A stretch of DNA of 64,000 nt from an uncultured Bacteroidota bacterium (GCA_903844645.1 CAIMUP010000014.1:1-64000); one strand, 5' to 3'. Numbered from the stretch's first letter, positions 8,734-18,461 are shown. Notes: generated from the sequence alone by a model not told the origin. Numbers and translations: made by a program.

Positions 8734-8956
8734 TGGGCAACTCCAATCCCAATTGGGAATGGAGTTGCCCAAGCTTGGGCAACTTCTCCCCAACCTTGGG
8801 CAACTTCTCCCCAACCTTGGGCAACTTCTCCCCAACCTTGGGTAACTCCTCCCCAAGCTTGGGTAACTCCTCCCCAAGCTTGGGCAACTCCTCCCCAAGC
8901 TTGGGCAACTCCTCCCCAAGCTTGGGCAACTCCATTCCAAGCTTGGGCAACTCCAA
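8734..8956. repeat. 21-bp tandem array 3 with CCCAAGCTTGGG dyads and an edge hairpin
   Basis: Nine contiguous 21-bp units start at 8768, 8789, 8810, 8831, 8852, 8873, 8894, 8915 and 8936. Each has the dyad CCCAAGCTTGGG or its variant CCCAACCTTGGG, followed by CAACTCCTC-like sequence. At the left edge the repeat inverts: GGGCAACTCCA and TGGAGTTGCCC flank CCCAATTGGG, giving a near-perfect 36-nt hairpin (about 8735-8770). The array sits between convergent genes (SlyD-like and a T9SS protein). Heptad ORFs (ELPKLGE repeats) on both strands are artefacts of the 21-bp period. Confidence 0.95.
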
Positions 8957-9092
8957 TCCCTGTTGGTTTTGCTCCTCCCCAAGCAGAGATTATTCCAAAA
9001 GAAAAAGGTTTTGCCTTTCATCCCGAAGGAGAAAAAGCAAAACCTTTTTGAATAAGATGAGTGAAATCTTATCGGAGAAGATTATTGGGAAG

Positions 9093-12000
9093 CTATTCCA
9101 CGACCATCTTCGATTGGATAACGGTATCCGCTTTCTCGAGAAGAAGCAGGTAAATACCCTTGGAAATATCGGTCAGGCTGATCTCGATTTTGTTCTCCCC
9201 TACCCTCGCGGTACCTCTATTATTAATGATAATTCTACCCGTAACATCGAGCAGACGCAGAGTATAATTTTCTTTTTTATCGGATAAGAAAAGGATGGAA
9301 ACATGGTTCGTCGCAGGGTTTGGATAAATGGAAATGGTATTGGATAAATTATCGGCATTCGGGACATCCAAACATAATAAAACATTGACGATTTGCCACG
9401 ACGAATTGGTACATCCGATAGAATCGGTGAAGGAATAACGGATGGTATCAATGCCCGTCGCAGCCGTCGCAGGATTAAAGATAGTACCCGTAATTCCTGA
9501 CCCCGCGAAGGTGCCTCCGGTATGATTTCCCGTTAAGGTTCTGTTGCCGCCATTGTGGCAAATAGAATCCGGCAAACCCGTGAAGGAAACAACAGGCAAC
9601 GGATTCACCGCCACCGTTTGCGAAGCCGTCCCGATGCAACCATTGGCATCCGTAACGGTTACAGTATAAGTCCCTGATGATGCGACCGGAATAGTAGCAG
9701 TTGTAGCACTCGAACTCCAATCATAAGCGATAAAATTACCAGCATTCAGGGTACCGATTTCTCCATCGCAGAATGGAATTGGAAGGCTTGCAGTAATAAC
9801 AGGCGAAGGTTCGGCATTCACCACGACGGACACGGAAGCCGTGTCGCTGCAACCACCAGAAGTAAGGGTATAAATATACACCACCGTGATGGCATTGGAG
9901 GTCGTATTGACCAATGTTTCATTCACCGGAGCGGCTTGCGGAATCGTGATGGCAGAATTGCTGATCCCCGTTACGGCAGCCCGAGTCCAGGTAAATGTTA
10001 CGCCACTCGGGATGGCTGTCGGGGTATAAGTATAGGTCGTTCCGCTACATACTGAGGGAGGAGTTGCGGTACTGGTCATGATTGGGAATGGGATAAACTG
10101 CATTGTATCAGACGGGTTTCCATTCGCTACTACGACTAAAGAATAGGTTCCATGTGGCAATCCGGCAGGGATCGTGAAGTAGGTGGTATCGGGTAATGCT
10201 CCGGTCATTACATCGGTTCTGTTCCAGTTATAAGTACGGCAATAATAGACATTTGTTCCATTGGTAATGCGAACCAATGGGTAATTGCTTTCATTCTGGG
10301 AATCGTCGCCGTAAGCAGCTCCACCGGTAATTCCATTAAACATCGTTCCTGTAATCATAAACGAATCGCAAGTAGTTTGAACAATGTTATTAATCGTAGG
10401 TTTCCCAGCCAAAAGAGGTGAACCAGACGGCGTAAATTGATAATACCTATTGGAGTTGGCTTGTTGCTGCTGCGAATACAATATCGAACCATTAGGCAAA
10501 ACCAGCATATTCGTAATATACGAAGAAATCCCCAAAGAGTAACCCCCATTATATGTCCTGATGAGATGGTAGGAGTTGGTGAGATAATCAAAGATATAGA
10601 AAGAAGTTGGCGGTGGGAAATGATCGGGACCGGTAGGCAACGGTGAAACTGCAATAATGATCTTCCCATTCACCATCATAGCTCCTGCGGCATCAGGCTG
10701 TGCGGAAGCATTAGGAAGATCAGGTCCCGCAGTCCAAACACCCGGACTGCTATTCCCCGAAGGAGTGTAATAAGCGGTGTGGCTCGTAGCCCCGATAAAG
10801 AATGCCTTGCCATTAGGTAAAAGAAATCCTGTTCCCGATTCAGAACCATAAATATCGTAAAGAGAATCGGGTAGAGCACCATCCACCACCCATTGATTCA
10901 ACGAAGGGATAAAGCGTTCGGAAGTTAATTGGTCTCTATCAATATATAATATACTGCCATCGGGTAATTTAACCCACATGGATTCATTGTGAACTCCGTG
11001 AGCAAGTATTACCGGACCATAACTATTCGTAACTTGATTATAAACTTTAGTAGCAGCCAAGTTCCAAGAACTATCGAAAGTAACCATTGCCTGGAGGATA
11101 TTACCATTAGGAAGAATAGCCGAGTTGGCATCGCTGATAGTATGCCCTATATTTGGCAAAGCAGTCCAGGAATTAGTAACAGGATCATAAATCTCTCCCC
11201 TTCCGCCACCAGTTCCATATTCACCACCGGCAACATATACCCTACCGTCTTTCATCATCTGGGAGGAGAAGTATAATCTGGTATCAAACATAGAATCAAT
11301 CTGCGACCAGGTGCCGTTAACATAACTACCATGAATATCGGGAGTCAATCTATCCCAAATACTTCCTACCCCGTCGCCACCGCCAGAACTGGTCTTGGCT
11401 ATTACCGTTCCATCGGAAAGGAGTATCATCACACCTCCATTATAATCTGGTGCAAGGGCTGTAATCGGTGTCCAATTGCCGTATAAACTATCAATACTTT
11501 GTGATCCAATAGGACAAGTTACCGTAGGAGTTTGCGTACCCATTAAACCAGTACCGACAATGCTATTACAGCATCCTCGCAGCAGGTCATTGATACCCGC
11601 AGCATTCGATACATCATAAGTTACCCAGAAGTAATTCGCTCCACTATACATCGTGGCTGTGCCATTCACGGTATATGGTCCGTTGGGGTTGCTCACCGTA
11701 GTGCCGAATTGCGTGGTGGTAGAGAAGGTGCTGTTAAATCCTGTGAAATAAACCTTGACATTCGCAATATCTACCGCAGGATTGGTACATCCTGCCGTAG
11801 AAAGAGCCAAACTCGTAACATCGAAAGGAGCGGTAACACCCGTCGTTACAATCTTTATCTGTAGTATCTGATTCGTCGTTGAACCGATAGGATCTACCGA
11901 TGAATTATTCAAAAAAGTGGTCGTGCTCGACACGTAAGTCATCGGTGGCGGAGGCGGCGGTGTCCAGGTATAAGTTAAGCCGATGCCCGGTACATTCGAT

Positions 12001-12731
12001 ACATTAGAAGTACATACCGAATCTATATTTCCGGCAGTGATAGAACTCGACCAGGTATTCGCCCCATTCGTAACACTACGGATATTGAAATCCGTAATCG
12101 TACCACCTATCAAGCCGACATGCCCGCCTTCATTACCATTATCAGTGCAATTCACATTCTTATAAGAAGTAGTGCCGATGGTAGAAGCTCCCCAAATTAC
12201 CTGAACTTTATCCGTCCCTTCGCACAACACAATCTGAAAAGAAAAATGATTCGCCTGGTTATCGTTCCAATGATCACAATCCGTCCATTGCACAATAAAT
12301 TTTCGGTTAGGCGCAATACCCGTCGTGTCCCAACTGATGGTCGAATTCGCGGTAGCAGACTCCAAATCGGTAGAGTAGCCGGCAATAGAATAAAACATCC
12401 CACTTCGTAAACCACACTGTGCCTGAACAACCGTTGCCGAGCCTCCCAAACTGATAAATCCATTCGTATTAACATGAATAGAATTGTACGGAATAAAATT
12501 ATAATTAAATACAAACGGCAGCGCAATCTCCGCCGTCGTATCATCATCCCAAGGGTCCGAATAAAGGATGTTCCCAACGATAGGCGTAAAGCCCGCAACA
12601 CTCTGCGTAAAGGTATAATTCGCCACTTGCGCCTCGGCAGAATTACCCGCAGCAAACAGCATTAAAAATAAAACGATGACGAAATTAGCTGCCGCCATCA
12701 CAGCAGGTTTAGATTGATTCTTTAAGTTCAT
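9093..12731 (-). CDS. Secreted Kelch/galactose-oxidase-like protein with type A T9SS domain
   Basis: About 1212 residues from the ATG at 12731; a start 21 bp upstream is also open, but this ATG places the signal peptide (ending AAGNSAEAQ) correctly. Order: a jellyroll-like region; a BNR-associated N-domain-like stretch (about 280-420); Kelch repeats (about 430-700; for example GRVYVAGGEYG and GEIYDPVTNSWTALP); a DUF1929/galactose-oxidase C-terminal-like domain (VYYCRTYNWNRTDVMTG); PKD/Ig-like modules; and a type A sorting domain (SIYPNPATNHVSI ... KGIYLLLLE). Probably surface-exposed or released. Whether it has oxidase activity is not clear; I did not identify the copper ligands. Confidence 0.88.
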   Translation of the reverse strand: MNLKNQSKPAVMAAANFVIVLFLMLFAAGNSAEAQVANYTFTQSVAGFTPIVGNILYSDPWDDDTTAEIALPFVFNYNFIPYNSIHVNTNGFISLGGSATVVQAQCGLRSGMFYSIAGYSTDLESATANSTISWDTTGIAPNRKFIVQWTDCDHWNDNQANHFSFQIVLCEGTDKVQVIWGASTIGTTSYKNVNCTDNGNEGGHVGLIGGTITDFNIRSVTNGANTWSSSITAGNIDSVCTSNVSNVPGIGLTYTWTPPPPPPMTYVSSTTTFLNNSSVDPIGSTTNQILQIKIVTTGVTAPFDVTSLALSTAGCTNPAVDIANVKVYFTGFNSTFSTTTQFGTTVSNPNGPYTVNGTATMYSGANYFWVTYDVSNAAGINDLLRGCCNSIVGTGLMGTQTPTVTCPIGSQSIDSLYGNWTPITALAPDYNGGVMILLSDGTVIAKTSSGGGDGVGSIWDRLTPDIHGSYVNGTWSQIDSMFDTRLYFSSQMMKDGRVYVAGGEYGTGGGRGEIYDPVTNSWTALPNIGHTISDANSAILPNGNILQAMVTFDSSWNLAATKVYNQVTNSYGPVILAHGVHNESMWVKLPDGSILYIDRDQLTSERFIPSLNQWVVDGALPDSLYDIYGSESGTGFLLPNGKAFFIGATSHTAYYTPSGNSSPGVWTAGPDLPNASAQPDAAGAMMVNGKIIIAVSPLPTGPDHFPPPTSFYIFDYLTNSYHLIRTYNGGYSLGISSYITNMLVLPNGSILYSQQQQANSNRYYQFTPSGSPLLAGKPTINNIVQTTCDSFMITGTMFNGITGGAAYGDDSQNESNYPLVRITNGTNVYYCRTYNWNRTDVMTGALPDTTYFTIPAGLPHGTYSLVVVANGNPSDTMQFIPFPIMTSTATPPSVCSGTTYTYTPTAIPSGVTFTWTRAAVTGISNSAITIPQAAPVNETLVNTTSNAITVVYIYTLTSGGCSDTASVSVVVNAEPSPVITASLPIPFCDGEIGTLNAGNFIAYDWSSSATTATIPVASSGTYTVTVTDANGCIGTASQTVAVNPLPVVSFTGLPDSICHNGGNRTLTGNHTGGTFAGSGITGTIFNPATAATGIDTIRYSFTDSIGCTNSSWQIVNVLLCLDVPNADNLSNTISIYPNPATNHVSILFLSDKKENYTLRLLDVTGRIIINNRGTARVGENKIEISLTDISKGIYLLLLEKADTVIQSKMVVE

Positions 12732-12784
12732 TTTTGTTAATTTTAGATACATAATTTTGGTTTATTAATTAATATTAGTTGGCG

Positions 12785-12792
12785 CAAAAATA
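12785..12792 (-). promoter_or_regulatory. -7 box (TATTTTTG) for the Kelch T9SS gene
   Basis: The minus strand reads TATTTTTGCGCC, matching TAnnTTTG, 53 bp upstream of the chosen start. Confidence 0.6.
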
Positions 12793-12984
12793 CGATTAAT
12801 TAATTACAAAATATCCATCCCTTTTATTTAATGTTATTTGATCCTATTTTAAGTAAATTTTTTCGATAATCAAGCATCCGATTTCCCGAAAAAAGTTATC
12901 AAATGGCAACCATTATGAGCCACAATGAATGACCCCTGACCAGCCTCCTTTTATCCCTGAAAAACAAGAACACAATGATGAGCC

Positions 12985-13414
12985 GAACTCAAAAAATGAT
13001 GCCCCGAAACACGATTTTTATGGGCAGAATATCGGAACGAATGCTACCGATAATTTGATTCCTGATGGACATCAAATTATTCGATAGGAATGTCCCGAAA
13101 ATCTTGACCCGAAACGATTTTTTCATGGACATGGTAACGATTTCGGGTCAAGAAATCTCTGTTTCGGGTCAAGAAATTCCTGTTTCGGGTCAAGAAATCT
13201 CGGTTTCGGGTCAAGAAATTCCAGTTTCGGGTCAAGAAATTTGGGGCATGGCTCATGGTTGTTTTTTCATTTGGGATAAGATGAAAAAATTCTCTCCACA
13301 ACGGAGAAATCCCATTTCCGATGCCCCAAGATTTGTGTACGAGAAGGAAATATTTCTCGAAAGAGAACCTGTTTCCGTTCACAAATTCTCGATTTCCGTT
13401 CACAAAATTTTGGC
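12985..13414. repeat. Composite 21-bp array 4: three different units in one gap
   Basis: The main block has five units at 13141, 13162, 13183, 13204 and 13225, each beginning TTTCGGGTCAAGAAAT. An inverted unit (CTTGACCCGAAACG) lies upstream at about 13097. Two units of a different 21-mer, beginning TTTCCGTTCACAAA, start at 13373 and 13394. A third type, AATGATG(A/C)(G/C)CCGAA, is repeated 21 bp apart near 12974-13015. The gap separates divergent genes. The reading frame through it is open only because of the repeats, so I do not include it in the downstream gene. Confidence 0.85.
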
Positions 13415-13508
13415 GGCTACTCTGGTATTTTTCAGTACGGCTCATGGTCGTTTTATTGTCTCGAAGGGCTGCGAATTATTCTCAGCAAATAATATTAATT
13501 TGCAGGCT

Positions 13509-14936
13509 ATGAAAAACGGCAATTATCAGGTACAAGCGTTGTGGATTCTCGCGGCAACGATTTTGCTGCTCAATGTATGGGCGATACTGAATATTAATAT
13601 CAATATCGGCGGCGTGGAATTCAAAAAAGTAAGGCTTTATTCGAGCATCAAGAAGGATCCAAAAATAGTGGTGAATGATTCGATTAATTTTTTGACCTCT
13701 ATTGAAGATTCTTTGCGCGGCAAACATCAGGTTAAGATCAACAAAACGATGAATGAGCTTCATCCGACCATGATTATTGATTATTCTCACGATTCCCTTC
13801 GCGGCTTGTCGGCTTTTTTTAATGCCTTGAAAGAAACGAAGAAAGGGAAGCACAAAACGCGTATCGCTTACTTCGGGGATTCGATGATAGAAGGCGATTT
13901 GCTGACGAGAGAACTGCGTGAATATTTCCAAAAACGCTTTGGCGGTAGCGGTGTCGGCTTTGTTCCCATTACCTCTCCGGTAGCGGGTTTCAGGCAGACA
14001 ATCATCCATTCCTTTTCAGAAGATTGGAAGGCGAGTTCGATTATAAAAGATAACAAACAGGAGCGTATGATTGGCATCTCGGGCTATGTTTTTAATCCCT
14101 TGATAGATGCTCGGATAACTGCCTTTGATTCTGCTAATAAAAACGCCTATCAACACAGTTGGGTGAAGTATCGTGGTTGCCCCAATTGCTATAATGCCAA
14201 GCAATTTGAGAATGCGTATTTGCTTTATGGCAGCGGCAATGCGAAGAATTATATCGGGTATTCTTGGGGCAGCGAATCGGCTCATTATTGTGCTTTGGAT
14301 GGTAAAGAGGAACTGAATAAATTGGAACTTTTACCGAAGGATAGTAAGAATATTGAAGTAAATTTTTATAGCGGAGAGAAGATCAATATCTATGGAATGA
14401 GCTTTGAAAGCGATGAAGGTGTTATCGTGGATAATTATTCGTTTCGCGGTAATTCAGGAATGGCTTTTACCGTTACCCCAGCAAGATTAATGAAACGATT
14501 TGCGGATATATTGGACTATGATTTGGTCATCATTCACTACGGGCTGAATGTGATTGGGAGTAATCAAACAGATTTTTCCTGGTACGAACGTGGGATGAAA
14601 TATTCAATGAAACAAATTAAACAATGCTTCCCCAAGGCAAGTATTTTATTGATAGGCGTGAATGATAAAAGCACTAAAGTGAATGCAGAAATGGAAACCG
14701 ATATCGGCATCCCTATCTTGGTTGAAACACAAAAGCGAATCGCTGATACTGCCAAGGTTTGTTTCTGGAATTTGTATGAAGCGATGGGCGGTTACAACTC
14801 TATGGTTCGTTGGGCTAACGCTGATACTGCCCTTGCCAACAAAGATTATACACATCTTAATTATCGCGGTGCCGGCAAAGTGGCTGATATGTTATTTAAA
14901 GAATTAATGAAAGAATATGATGGGGAGAAGAAATAA
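13509..14936 (+). CDS. Membrane-anchored SGNH-hydrolase-like protein (polysaccharide O-acetylation)
   Basis: The frame is open from 13065, but the first 148 codons are translated 21-bp array. The ATG at 13509 gives 475 residues starting MKNGNYQVQALWILAATILL, a signal anchor (about 5-28). An SGNH domain follows: block I YFGDSMIEGD with Ser125, block III HYGLNVIG, and block V DYTHLNYRG with Asp446 and His449. The catalytic domain would be periplasmic. With a second SGNH gene (20-bp overlap) and an MBOAT gene downstream, the context is like AlgI with AlgJ/AlgX, so it probably acetylates or deacetylates a surface polysaccharide. Substrate unknown. Confidence 0.85.
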   Translation: MKNGNYQVQALWILAATILLLNVWAILNININIGGVEFKKVRLYSSIKKDPKIVVNDSINFLTSIEDSLRGKHQVKINKTMNELHPTMIIDYSHDSLRGLSAFFNALKETKKGKHKTRIAYFGDSMIEGDLLTRELREYFQKRFGGSGVGFVPITSPVAGFRQTIIHSFSEDWKASSIIKDNKQERMIGISGYVFNPLIDARITAFDSANKNAYQHSWVKYRGCPNCYNAKQFENAYLLYGSGNAKNYIGYSWGSESAHYCALDGKEELNKLELLPKDSKNIEVNFYSGEKINIYGMSFESDEGVIVDNYSFRGNSGMAFTVTPARLMKRFADILDYDLVIIHYGLNVIGSNQTDFSWYERGMKYSMKQIKQCFPKASILLIGVNDKSTKVNAEMETDIGIPILVETQKRIADTAKVCFWNLYEAMGGYNSMVRWANADTALANKDYTHLNYRGAGKVADMLFKELMKEYDGEKK

Positions 14937-16254
14937 AATATGGAGTGGTTTGATGGGGATTATTTGTGTGGTAAGTTGTATAACGAAGGCGCAAATCATT
15001 ACTAGAGATTCTGTATTAAAAGACAGCGTTTCTATGAAAATGGATAGCCTTTCTTTAATTAAAGATAGTGTCAGCATCCCAAAAGAAGGACTTGCATTGA
15101 AGTATAAATTCCTCAAGCTGGAGTTTAATAAGTTAGAGAATGACAGTATTTCCCTTGCAAATTTCTACAGTAAACTATCTTTACAAAAGAAAGAACATAA
15201 CCACAAAATATCTATTGTTCATATTGGCGATTCGCATCTTCAGGCAGATTTCTTTTCGGGCGAAGTAAGAAAGTTACTGCAAAGCGATTTTGGTAATGCA
15301 GGGCGAGGATTAATGTTTCCCTTCAAGGTGGCTAATACGAATGGCACGAACAACTTCAGGTCATCAACCAATGTCAAGTGGGATGCCAAACGGAATGTGA
15401 TGCTGAATAATCCGATGCCTATCGGAGTATGCGGCATCACAATTAAAACGAAGGATCCACGGGCTGCCATCAACTTAAATATATACGATGCCGATACACT
15501 TTGTTATGCCTTCAATAAGCTCACCTTGTTCCATGATCAATCGGCTTTTGAGTACGATTATTTCGTATGCGATAGCAGCGGATATGTGGTTGGATACATC
15601 AATTCTTGCATCAAGAAAGGTCCTGCTTTTATCTCCGAAGTGCAGCTCGACACTATGCTTCATCAATGCACTATTAATGCCTACAGGCGAGATTCATCGC
15701 AAGGGCAGGCAGAGATTTACGGTATCCTTTTAGAGAATGGCTATGGCGGAATCTTATACAATACGATAGGGGTTAATGGAGCGCAGTTCAGCGATTACAA
15801 TGCCTCTGTTTATTTTCAGGATCAGTTGGTCGGCTTGCAACCCGATCTCGTCATCATCTCACTCGGCACAAATGATGCTTACAATGCGCCGTTCAGGAAA
15901 GAGGAGTTTGCAAACAATGTAGAAATGCTGATTGCCGCCATCAAAAAAAATAATCCAAATGCCGCGATAATCCTTACCACGCCTGCGGATTCATATCGTA
16001 GGTATAAATATAAGAACCCCGACATGCAAACTGCCGCCGAGATGCTTAAAGAGTATTGCAAAAAAAATGATTTAGCTTACTGGGATTTCCATTCCATCAT
16101 GGGCGGACTGAATTCAGTAGCGAGTTGGTTTAAGGCTGGCTTGTCGCAGTACGACAAGGTTCACTTCACTAAGGCAGGGTATGAATTGCAAGCAAAGTTG
16201 TTCTACGATGCCATAGAAAAGGGCTTGAAGAAGTACGAATCCTATCTACATTAA
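14917..16254 (+). CDS. SGNH/GDSL-family esterase or acetyltransferase, putative lipoprotein
   Basis: A 445-residue protein whose start overlaps the previous gene by 20 bp, so translation is probably coupled. The N-terminus has a hydrophobic stretch ending VVSC (Cys21), a possible lipobox. SGNH blocks: VHIGDSHLQADFF (Ser106), a Gly-rich block II region, SLGTNDAYNAP (block III) and YDKVHFTKAGY (Asp413, His416). The catalytic triad therefore looks intact. It resembles the preceding SGNH protein in overall plan, suggesting an old duplication with divided roles in O-acetylation. The MBOAT gene starts 6 bp downstream. Confidence 0.86.
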   Translation: MMGRRNKIWSGLMGIICVVSCITKAQIITRDSVLKDSVSMKMDSLSLIKDSVSIPKEGLALKYKFLKLEFNKLENDSISLANFYSKLSLQKKEHNHKISIVHIGDSHLQADFFSGEVRKLLQSDFGNAGRGLMFPFKVANTNGTNNFRSSTNVKWDAKRNVMLNNPMPIGVCGITIKTKDPRAAINLNIYDADTLCYAFNKLTLFHDQSAFEYDYFVCDSSGYVVGYINSCIKKGPAFISEVQLDTMLHQCTINAYRRDSSQGQAEIYGILLENGYGGILYNTIGVNGAQFSDYNASVYFQDQLVGLQPDLVIISLGTNDAYNAPFRKEEFANNVEMLIAAIKKNNPNAAIILTTPADSYRRYKYKNPDMQTAAEMLKEYCKKNDLAYWDFHSIMGGLNSVASWFKAGLSQYDKVHFTKAGYELQAKLFYDAIEKGLKKYESYLH

Positions 16255-16260
16255 TCCTCC

Positions 16261-17814
16261 ATGTTCGACTTCGATTTAGATAAGTTCCTTCATCTTTTTG
16301 TTTATGATAAGAGGAGTCCTATTCTCTTTAATACCGGCTTCTTCCTGATACTTTTCCTCTTCTTTTATGCAGGATACATCCTCTTACAAAACCGACAAAG
16401 AGGACGCATCATCTATGTCATTCTCTTCTCGTGGTTCTTTTATTACAAGTCGAGTGGTATCTATTTCCTTGTGTTGGTGAGTAGCACCGTTGTTGATTAC
16501 ACCTTGTCGCATCTTATCAATGATAGTTTAAAGAAGAGTAAAAGGATGTTTTATCTCGTCTTGAGTTTAGTCTTAAACCTTGGTATCTTGGCTTACTTTA
16601 AATATACCAACTTCTTGATGGATATTAGCCGCGACCTGTTTCTGAATACCAACCTCCTACCCTATTTCAACAGCTCTTATATCCTTAATAATCTTAATCC
16701 AACCTACATCACCGGACCTGTCAAACCTTTTGGCATCTTCTTGCCCGTGGGCGTTTCGTTCTTTACCTTTCAATCTTTAAGTTATACTTTGGATGTTTAT
16801 AAAGGAAGCATCAAACCGCTTAACAGCATCATTGATTATGGATTCTTTGTTTCGTTCTTCCCGCAGTTGGTGGCTGGTCCTATTGTCAGGGCATCCGATT
16901 TCCTTCCTCAAATCCACAAGAAACCTTTCATTAGCCAGGAAGATTTGGGTAAGGCTCTCTTTCTTATCATTGCAGGGCTTATCAAGAAAGCCGTCATCTC
17001 CGATTATATCTCCGGCAACTTCGTGGACAGAGTCTTTGATAACCCAATGCTGTATTCGGGCTTTGAAAACCTGATGGCAACCTACAGTTATGCCATCCAA
17101 ATCTATTGCGATTTCTCCGGCTATTCTGACATGGCTATCGGTATTGCACTACTCCTCGGTTTTCACTTGCCGATGAACTTCAATGCCCCCTATACTTCAG
17201 TAAGCATCACCGAGTTCTGGCGACGGTGGCACATCTCCTTATCCTCGTGGTTACGCGATTATCTCTACATCCCATTGGGCGGAAGCCGCAAAGGAAAGAT
17301 GAGAACTTACATCAACTTAATGCTTACTATGTTGCTCGGCGGCTTGTGGCATGGAGCCTCCATCAAATTCATTATTTGGGGAGGCTTGCACGGTGCGGCA
17401 TTAGCAGTAGAGAAGGCTTTCAAGACATTCTTTAAAATTGATGACAAGATTAAACCTAAGACTTGGATAAGAATTAGTACCACCATCCTCACCTTTCATT
17501 TTGTATGTTTTTGTTGGATATTCTTTCGGGCGAGGAACTTTGAGATAGCTTCGCAAGTCATCTCTCAAACCACCACCATCTTCCATGCCGGCACCGACAT
17601 TATGAAAATCATTATCGGCTATCAGGATGTCTTTCTCATGATCCTTATCGGCTACATTACCCATTTTATTCCGCGAACGATAAAACAATCTGCACAACAT
17701 GTACTCACTATCTCCCATCCGATCCTCAAAGCGATCGTACTTACGCTTGCCATCTATCTCGTCATCCAAATAATGTCGGCAGATGTGAAACCTTTTATCT
17801 ATTTCCAATTCTAA
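16261..17814 (+). CDS. MBOAT-family O-acyltransferase (AlgI/DltB-like)
   Basis: A 517-residue inner-membrane protein with about 10-12 hydrophobic segments. MBOAT features are PVGVSFFTFQSLSYTLDVYK, PQLVAGPIVRASDFLPQ, EFWRRWHISLSSWLRDYLYI, PLGGSRKGK, and GGLWHGASIKFIIWGGLHG with candidate catalytic His364 and His377. In AlgI-type systems this protein passes acetyl groups across the membrane, and SGNH partners attach them to an exopolysaccharide. Here it is the third gene of a tight operon with two SGNH genes, which fits that role. Length matches AlgI homologues. Confidence 0.94.
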   Translation: MFDFDLDKFLHLFVYDKRSPILFNTGFFLILFLFFYAGYILLQNRQRGRIIYVILFSWFFYYKSSGIYFLVLVSSTVVDYTLSHLINDSLKKSKRMFYLVLSLVLNLGILAYFKYTNFLMDISRDLFLNTNLLPYFNSSYILNNLNPTYITGPVKPFGIFLPVGVSFFTFQSLSYTLDVYKGSIKPLNSIIDYGFFVSFFPQLVAGPIVRASDFLPQIHKKPFISQEDLGKALFLIIAGLIKKAVISDYISGNFVDRVFDNPMLYSGFENLMATYSYAIQIYCDFSGYSDMAIGIALLLGFHLPMNFNAPYTSVSITEFWRRWHISLSSWLRDYLYIPLGGSRKGKMRTYINLMLTMLLGGLWHGASIKFIIWGGLHGAALAVEKAFKTFFKIDDKIKPKTWIRISTTILTFHFVCFCWIFFRARNFEIASQVISQTTTIFHAGTDIMKIIIGYQDVFLMILIGYITHFIPRTIKQSAQHVLTISHPILKAIVLTLAIYLVIQIMSADVKPFIYFQF

Positions 17815-18052
17815 AGTTTGAAATCTCCCCTACGAGACTTTCATGCCACTTGAATCAGGCTAATTACGCAAGAGCTACAACTCTCGATGAAAATCGTGCT
17901 TCGCCTATTGGCAGCCAAAAATTTCATCTCGAGATGCGGTTCTTATTAAATTCCCCGAGTCGTAGTTTTTATTCATTAATAAGCTCTATAACAGCTTATT
18001 GTGGCATAGCAAGGATCCAATATTTCTTGCTTTTAGGAAACTGGGGATTTGT
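17815..18052. other. Intergenic stretch, no gene seen
   Basis: This part of the gap between the MBOAT gene and array 5 has no convincing ORF, RNA or terminator. A weak palindromic piece, ATAAGCTCTATAACAGCTTAT, lies near 17980-18000. Confidence 0.4.
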
Positions 18053-18276
18053 AATCCCCAGTGATGGATTTGAAATCCCCAGTTGTGGCGTAGTAATCCC
18101 CAATCGTGGCGTAGTCAGCCCCAATTGTCGCGCAGTCAGCCCCAATTGTCGCGTAGTCAGCCCCAATTGTCGCGTAGTCAGCCCCAATTGTCGAGTGGTC
18201 AGCCCCAATTGTCGTGTGGTCAGCCCCAATTGTCGTGTGGTCAGCCCCAATTGTCGTGTGGTCAGCCCCAGTAAGG
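18038..18276. repeat. 21-bp tandem array 5 with edge hairpin
   Basis: Ten 21-bp units start at 18053, 18074, 18095, 18116, 18137, 18158, 18179, 18200, 18221 and 18242, plus a partial. They drift from AATCCCCAGT(G/T) types on the left to CAGCCCCAATTGTCG types on the right. The core contains CAATTG. The left edge is a hairpin: ACTGGGGA, loop TTTGTAA, TCCCCAGT (about 18040-18062). It lies between co-directional genes. Overlapping ORFs of 60-150 codons on both strands are repeat artefacts. Confidence 0.95.
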
Positions 18277-18349
18277 AATTCCCAGCAAATAATGTTCTTA
18301 AACAATAATAATAATTTTAAATTAGTACACATGAAAATCTTAACTGAAG

Positions 18350-18412
18350 TAGAAATGATCAGGTGAACGACCTGATAGATACGCTCGTATTCCTGACAGG
18401 CAAACGCCCAAT
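18350..18412. repeat. Dispersed hairpin repeat, degenerate copy 2
   Basis: ATCAGGTGAACGACCTGAT forms a small hairpin at 18358-18376, and TCCTGACAGGCAAACGCCCA (18391 on) matches the left arm of the dispersed element. The right arm is not recognisable. Confidence 0.5.
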
Positions 18413-18461
18413 CTCGTTTCGATATAATCGTTTGCGATGATTTAATTGTTGAAGAATTATA

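Noticed and set aside
13065-13508. 148-codon N-terminal extension of the first SGNH protein
   Set aside because: The extension is translated 21-bp array plus low-complexity sequence; the signal-anchor start at 13509 fits the family.
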